In this document: positions 49,062 to 52,601 of the stretch, piece after piece
Layout: each line of letters opens with the position of its first letter
Position numbering within the stretch: position 1 is the stretch's first letter
Source: Afipia sp.
GTDB lineage: Bacteria > Pseudomonadota > Alphaproteobacteria > Rhizobiales > Xanthobacteraceae
Assembly (NCBI GenBank): GCA_017474385.1
Contig: JAFVHU010000137.1
Coordinates: 1-52,601 of the forward strand
Length of the DNA: 52,601 nucleotides
Reading direction: 5' to 3'
The notes under the pieces: generated by a model
Told to the model about the DNA's origin: nothing
Seen by the model: only the letters and a program-made list of their open reading frames with translations
Database searches by the model: none
Translations under genes and position numbers: made by a program

Positions 49062-49795
49062 TGTGCTCCCGAGGCTGCAGTCTTCTGCGCGGCATCCGTC
49101 AGCTTTCCAAGAATCTGCAGATAGGCGACAAGCGCATCCATCTCGGTCAGTTCGCCGGGCCGACCATCGAAGGCGCGGATGTTCGTGGCCTCGCCGTATC
49201 GTTTGACCACACCCTCGGCCCGCGGGGAATCCGGAGCCGCCTGGCCGTATGCATCCGCGGCCGCGTTGGCGATCATCTCGTCCGTGTACGGAACTCCGAC
49301 CTTGCGAAGTGCCGCAAGATGCTTTCCGAGATCGTCGCTGCGCAGGGAGTTGCGCCCAAGCCATGAGTAATGGGGCATGACCGATTCCGGCACGACGTCT
49401 CGAGGATTGTTGAGATGTGCCACATGCCACTCATCCGAATACTTTCCACCCAGGCGCGCGATATCCGGCCCGGTTCGTTTCGAGCCCCACAGCATCGGAT
49501 GATCGTATTTGGATTCGACCGCGAGCGAGTATGGTCCGTATCGTTCGACTTCGTCACGAAGCGTACGGATCATCTGGGAGTGGCAGGCGTAGCATCCCTC
49601 CCGGATGTAGATGTTGCGCCCCGCGACCTCGAGCGGCGTGTAGACACGCATATTAGGTGCTTCCTCCACCGTCTGATGAATCGTGAAAAGCGGGGCGATC
49701 TCGACGGCGCCGCCGATACTTGCGACTCCAATGATCGCAAGTACGAAGCCGATGGTTTTCCTTTCGAGGCGGTAGTGCAGACCAAAGAAGCTCAT
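49058..49795 (-). CDS. ccoO: cbb3 oxidase monoheme subunit CcoO (FixO)
   Basis: This 245-residue subunit has an N-terminal helix (IGFVLAIIGVASIGGAVEIA) and one heme c site, C68-YA-C71-H72, in REGCYACHSQMIRTLRDE. The family segment GPYSLAVESKYDHPMLWGSK, RTGPDIARLGGKYSDEWH is complete. The methionine ligand is in ESVMPHYSWL. The start lies one base after the ccoN stop. Confidence 0.96.
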   Translation of the reverse strand: MSFFGLHYRLERKTIGFVLAIIGVASIGGAVEIAPLFTIHQTVEEAPNMRVYTPLEVAGRNIYIREGCYACHSQMIRTLRDEVERYGPYSLAVESKYDHPMLWGSKRTGPDIARLGGKYSDEWHVAHLNNPRDVVPESVMPHYSWLGRNSLRSDDLGKHLAALRKVGVPYTDEMIANAAADAYGQAAPDSPRAEGVVKRYGEATNIRAFDGRPGELTEMDALVAYLQILGKLTDAAQKTAASGAQ

Positions 49796-49796
49796 G

Positions 49797-51455
49797 TCAC
49801 TCTCCTGGCTGCAGTGCCGGAGCAGCCACCGGACGCGGCACCGGGCGATCCTTGGCGCGCTCCTCCTCCGGCTGGTTCGAGGTGCGGATGGTCATCCAGA
49901 TGTTGTAGCTGCCGATCAGCGCGCCGATCAGAAACATGAGGCCGCCGATCGCACGCGCTATGTAATAAGGATGCATCGGCGTGACCGTTTCGATGAACGA
50001 ATAGGCAAGTGTGCCGCTGTCGTTGTAGGTCCGCCACATCAATCCCTGGATGATGCCGGAATTCCACATCGCAAAGACGTAGACGAGCGTCCCGCCAAGC
50101 GCGAGCCAGAAGTGCGCCTCGACCAGCCGCGACGAATACATTTGTTTCCTGTTCCATAGCCACGGCACTGAGGCATAGATCGATCCGAACGTGATCATCG
50201 CGACCCAGCCAAGCGCGCCCGCATGCACATGCCCCACGGTCCAGTCGGTGTAGTGCGACAACGAGTTCACCGAGCGGATCGCCATGAACGAGCCTTCAAA
50301 CGTGGAAAGCCCGTAGAACACTGCGGCCATCATCATGAAGCGCAGCGTCGCATCGTCGCGCACCTTCTGCCAGGCGCCGTTCAGCGTCAGCAGCGCATTC
50401 GCCGCGGATGCCCAGGAGGGCACGAGAAGCATGACCGAAAAGGTCATGCCGAGCGTCTGAACCCAATGCGGCAACGCCGTATAGTGCAGATGATGCGAAC
50501 CCGCCCACATGTACATGAAGGTGATGCCCCAAAAACTGATGATGGACAGGCGGTAGGAAAAGATCGGCCGTCCGGCGCGGACCGGCATGTAGTAATACAT
50601 CATGCCCAGGAAGCCGGAGGTCAGGAAGAAAGCGACGGCGTTGTGGCCGTACCACCATTGCGTCATCGCATCCTGGACACCCGAGAAGGCCGAATAGCTT
50701 TTGGCGTGTCCGAGCGACACCGGCACGGCGAGATTGTTGACGATGTGCAGGATGGCCACGACCAGGATAAAGGCCATGTAGTACCAGTTGGAGACGTAGA
50801 TGTGCGGCTCCTTGCGGCGAGCAAGCGTGCGCAGATAGATTGCGAAGTAGACAACCCACACAACCACCAGCCAGATGTCCGCATACCACTCCGGCTCCGC
50901 GTATTCCTTCGACTGCGTGACACCCATGAGGTAGCCGGACGCAGCGATCACGCAGAACAGGTTGTATCCGAGCAGCACGAACCAGGGACTTAGCTGATCG
51001 GGCAATCGCGCCCGCGAGGTCCGCTGGAGGACGTAAAGCGAGGTCGCGATCAGGGCGTTGCCGCCGAAGCCGAAAATAACGCCTGACGTATGGACGGGAC
51101 GCAATCGCCCGAAGCTCGACCACGCGGCGTCGAAGGTCAGATTTGGGTAGGCGAGCTGCCAGGCGACCCAGTCGCCGACGAACATGCCGACGACGGCCCA
51201 CACCATCGCCAGTACAATTCCGACCTTGGTGGGATCGTCATAATAGCGTTCGAGCCGATCGGATGAGGGCTCAGGATCGTAGTAGCGAGAAATAACGACA
51301 AAGATGCCTGCGAGGGCGGCGATCAAGACGATGGCGCCATGAACGCCCAGTGGATCATCGTGTCCGACGACTGCCATGGCGAGGCCGCCCACTGCCAGAA
51401 GCAAAAACAGAACGAGGGCGTTCTGACGCTCGGACTTTGTTAACTGGGCAATCAT
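49797..51455 (-). CDS. ccoN: cbb3 oxidase catalytic subunit CcoN (FixN)
   Basis: This 552-residue heme-copper oxidase subunit I has twelve membrane helices. Active-site features are visible: HTSGVIFGFGGNALIATSLY, QWWYGHNAVAFFLTSGFLGM, MMYYYMPVRAGRPIFSYRLS and WAGSHHLHYTALPHWVQTLG with the Cu-B histidine pair, and DWTVGHVHAGALGWVAMITF with the heme histidines. It reduces O2 with high affinity in microaerobic respiration. An FNR/FixK box lies 79 bases before the ATG. First gene of the ccoNOQP operon. Confidence 0.97.
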   Translation of the reverse strand: MIAQLTKSERQNALVLFLLLAVGGLAMAVVGHDDPLGVHGAIVLIAALAGIFVVISRYYDPEPSSDRLERYYDDPTKVGIVLAMVWAVVGMFVGDWVAWQLAYPNLTFDAAWSSFGRLRPVHTSGVIFGFGGNALIATSLYVLQRTSRARLPDQLSPWFVLLGYNLFCVIAASGYLMGVTQSKEYAEPEWYADIWLVVVWVVYFAIYLRTLARRKEPHIYVSNWYYMAFILVVAILHIVNNLAVPVSLGHAKSYSAFSGVQDAMTQWWYGHNAVAFFLTSGFLGMMYYYMPVRAGRPIFSYRLSIISFWGITFMYMWAGSHHLHYTALPHWVQTLGMTFSVMLLVPSWASAANALLTLNGAWQKVRDDATLRFMMMAAVFYGLSTFEGSFMAIRSVNSLSHYTDWTVGHVHAGALGWVAMITFGSIYASVPWLWNRKQMYSSRLVEAHFWLALGGTLVYVFAMWNSGIIQGLMWRTYNDSGTLAYSFIETVTPMHPYYIARAIGGLMFLIGALIGSYNIWMTIRTSNQPEEERAKDRPVPRPVAAPALQPGE

Positions 51456-51533
51456 CTATCCATCCTGATCGTATCGTGAGGAAACGGAATCGTCGTAGCG
51501 AAGACGGGATACCGGAAACAAAGCAGCTGCCTT

Positions 51534-51547
51534 TTGCTTAAACGCAA
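51534..51547. promoter_or_regulatory. FNR/FixK-type box before ccoN
   Basis: TTGC-TTAAAC-GCAA matches TTG(A/C)-N6-(T/G)CAA and has the TTGC/GCAA arms also seen before nosR. It lies 79 bases before the ccoN start at 51455, in the gap between nnrS and ccoN. FixK2-type regulators activate cbb3 genes through such sites in rhizobia. Confidence 0.75.
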
Positions 51548-51644
51548 CGAACCAACCGGCGCAACTGGAGAATGCTGACCTGTCATCTCCCACTCGTTCC
51601 TGCGCATTGCGGACCAGCAGCAGGACATATCTCTGCGCGCGCTA

Positions 51645-52601
51645 TCACTTCGCCGCACTCATAAGCGCACGGCCGAAGTAAACTACGAAGCCGAGAAATG
51701 CCGTCGCCCATGCAAAGGCGGCTAGATGCAGCAACTGGCCGCTCCAGGCTGGAACCATCACCGCGCAGATGCGAGCAAGCGCCGCAATCACAATAGCGGC
51801 ATAAATTCCCTGCGTTGAGAGCGAGGCCGTCAGCCGCTGGCCGGTATGACCAAGGCTTGCACGTGTCATTACCGCCAATGTCATGACTCCGGCGGCTCCC
51901 GCCATCCACGCGTGGACGCCGGCACTTGCGGGAACGAAACTGAAGGCAGATGCCGCAGACAGCAAAAAGCCAGCCGGAATGAAAGCGTATCCGACGTGTA
52001 GGACGAGGACGAGGCGCTCCCGGGAAGTGCGGTCACCAGCCCATCGGCCGAGACGAATGACGTGCAGGACTCCTATCAGGGCAAGCAGGATGCCCATCCA
52101 AAAGCCATCTTGACGGAAAACCCACGCCAGCAGTGCCGCCGCGCTCAGGATGACGATCGCCACGTCGAACCTGGCGAAGGGAGACGGCAAGCGTCCGGGA
52201 TTTTCGCGCACCAGCCAGTTGCGTGTGAAACTTGGAATGATCCGGCCACCGATCAGCAGAATCAGCAGGACGACAACGGCAATACCTGCACGAATGCCGT
52301 AATCCGCCGTACCGGCGAAATGTGCCTCTAGGTGGAAAGCGATGTTGCCGAGGAGAAGAAGCGCGACCAGCGCGACAACCTTGAGGTTGCGCCAGTTTCG
52401 TCCGACGAGAATTTCACGTCCGATGGCGGCCGTGATCAGCGCAAGGAAGCTGATATCGATCAGCATGGCTGCGAACCAGCCGATCCCCGCCGAGCATGTC
52501 ACGGCAAGCCGTCCGATGATCCAAACGATGACCAGCGCGAGCAACGGCATACCCTGAATAGGCAACCGTCCGGTCCAGTTCGGAATCGCCGTGAACAGAA
52601 A
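51645..52601 (-). CDS. nnrS: NnrS-family heme-copper membrane protein, N-terminus beyond the window
   Basis: The minus-strand frame is open to the right edge, giving the last 318 residues of NnrS. It starts within FLFTAIPNWTGRLPIQGMPL, the third-helix region of the family, and contains IGREILVGRNWRNLKVVALV, LGNIAFHLEAH, GGRIIPSFTRNWL, HAWMAGAAGVMTLAVMTRAS, LGHTGQRL. NnrS proteins protect against nitrosative stress and act in denitrifiers. A separate 5' remnant of nnrS lies at 25700-25843 on the other strand, so this is a second copy. It is transcribed towards ccoN. Confidence 0.9.
   Translation of the reverse strand, partial: FLFTAIPNWTGRLPIQGMPLLALVIVWIIGRLAVTCSAGIGWFAAMLIDISFLALITAAIGREILVGRNWRNLKVVALVALLLLGNIAFHLEAHFAGTADYGIRAGIAVVVLLILLIGGRIIPSFTRNWLVRENPGRLPSPFARFDVAIVILSAAALLAWVFRQDGFWMGILLALIGVLHVIRLGRWAGDRTSRERLVLVLHVGYAFIPAGFLLSAASAFSFVPASAGVHAWMAGAAGVMTLAVMTRASLGHTGQRLTASLSTQGIYAAIVIAALARICAVMVPAWSGQLLHLAAFAWATAFLGFVVYFGRALMSAAK

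Noticed and set aside
1-52601. CRISPR array or insertion sequence
   Set aside because: No regularly spaced repeats of CRISPR size, no cas genes, and no intact transposase or paired terminal inverted repeats were seen in the window.

Overview
The window reads as chromosome of an alphaproteobacterium, most likely a member of the Bradyrhizobium/Rhodopseudomonas group (Nitrobacteraceae). This is an inference. It rests on the high-GC codon use, the arrangement of the nos and cco genes, FixK/FNR-type boxes of the form TTG(A/C)-N6-(T/G)CAA, and many rhizobial-type accessory genes. No rRNA gene or other taxonomic marker is present.

Layout. At 1-231 is the start of a Bug/TctC-type substrate-binding protein, cut by the window edge. 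A 3' fragment of a tRNA gene (about 369-415) is followed by a P4-type tyrosine recombinase (579-2093). Together they mark one end of an integrated element. The stretch from 2.2 to 13.5 kb is accessory DNA: two XRE regulators, a frame-broken TnsA-like nuclease gene, two tandem paralogous Cys/His proteins, then a tight run of zinc-ribbon protein, metallophosphoesterase, soluble FtsH-like AAA+/M41 protease and small protein, then a HipBA pair, a ParS/MbcA-type antitoxin without a visible toxin, and an exported trypsin-like protease. From 13.5 to 15.9 kb lies mostly decayed sequence around a pseudoazurin gene, with an apparent NsrR (Rrf2) remnant. The stretch 15.97-24.0 kb is a catabolic and uptake cluster: a Liv-type ABC transporter with a LivM-LivG fusion, an acyl-CoA ligase, two MaoC-type hydratases and a TetR regulator with palindromic operator candidates.

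From 24.3 to 39.7 kb is a denitrification block: two cysteine-free Crp/Fnr regulators of the DNR/NNR kind, an NnrS 5' remnant, a large membrane protein, DUF2249 and DUF59 proteins, a ferritin-like protein, then nosRZDFYLX and a cytochrome c. The stretch 39.9-43.9 kb is a second accessory patch: a VapB-like/PIN/XRE three-gene set, a divergent nucleotidyltransferase with a striking palindrome over its start, a lipoprotein, a small secreted protein and an XRE regulator. From 44.5 kb to the end, on the minus strand, is a cbb3 oxidase operon, ccoNOQP, then a small membrane protein, a DUF2189 protein, ccoI and ccoS (ccoG and ccoH are not present), preceded by nnrS, which is cut by the right edge.

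How it works together. Pseudoazurin and the cytochrome c can carry electrons to nitrous oxide reductase. NosR feeds electrons and controls expression, NosDFYL build the copper sites, and NosX supplies flavin to NosR. The cbb3 oxidase serves respiration at low oxygen. Five near-identical FNR/FixK/NNR boxes lie in front of pseudoazurin, one Crp/Fnr gene, the ferritin-like gene, the second Crp/Fnr gene with nosR, and ccoN. Four of them sit about 70-90 bases before the start codon, so these scattered units look like one oxygen- and nitric-oxide-controlled regulon.
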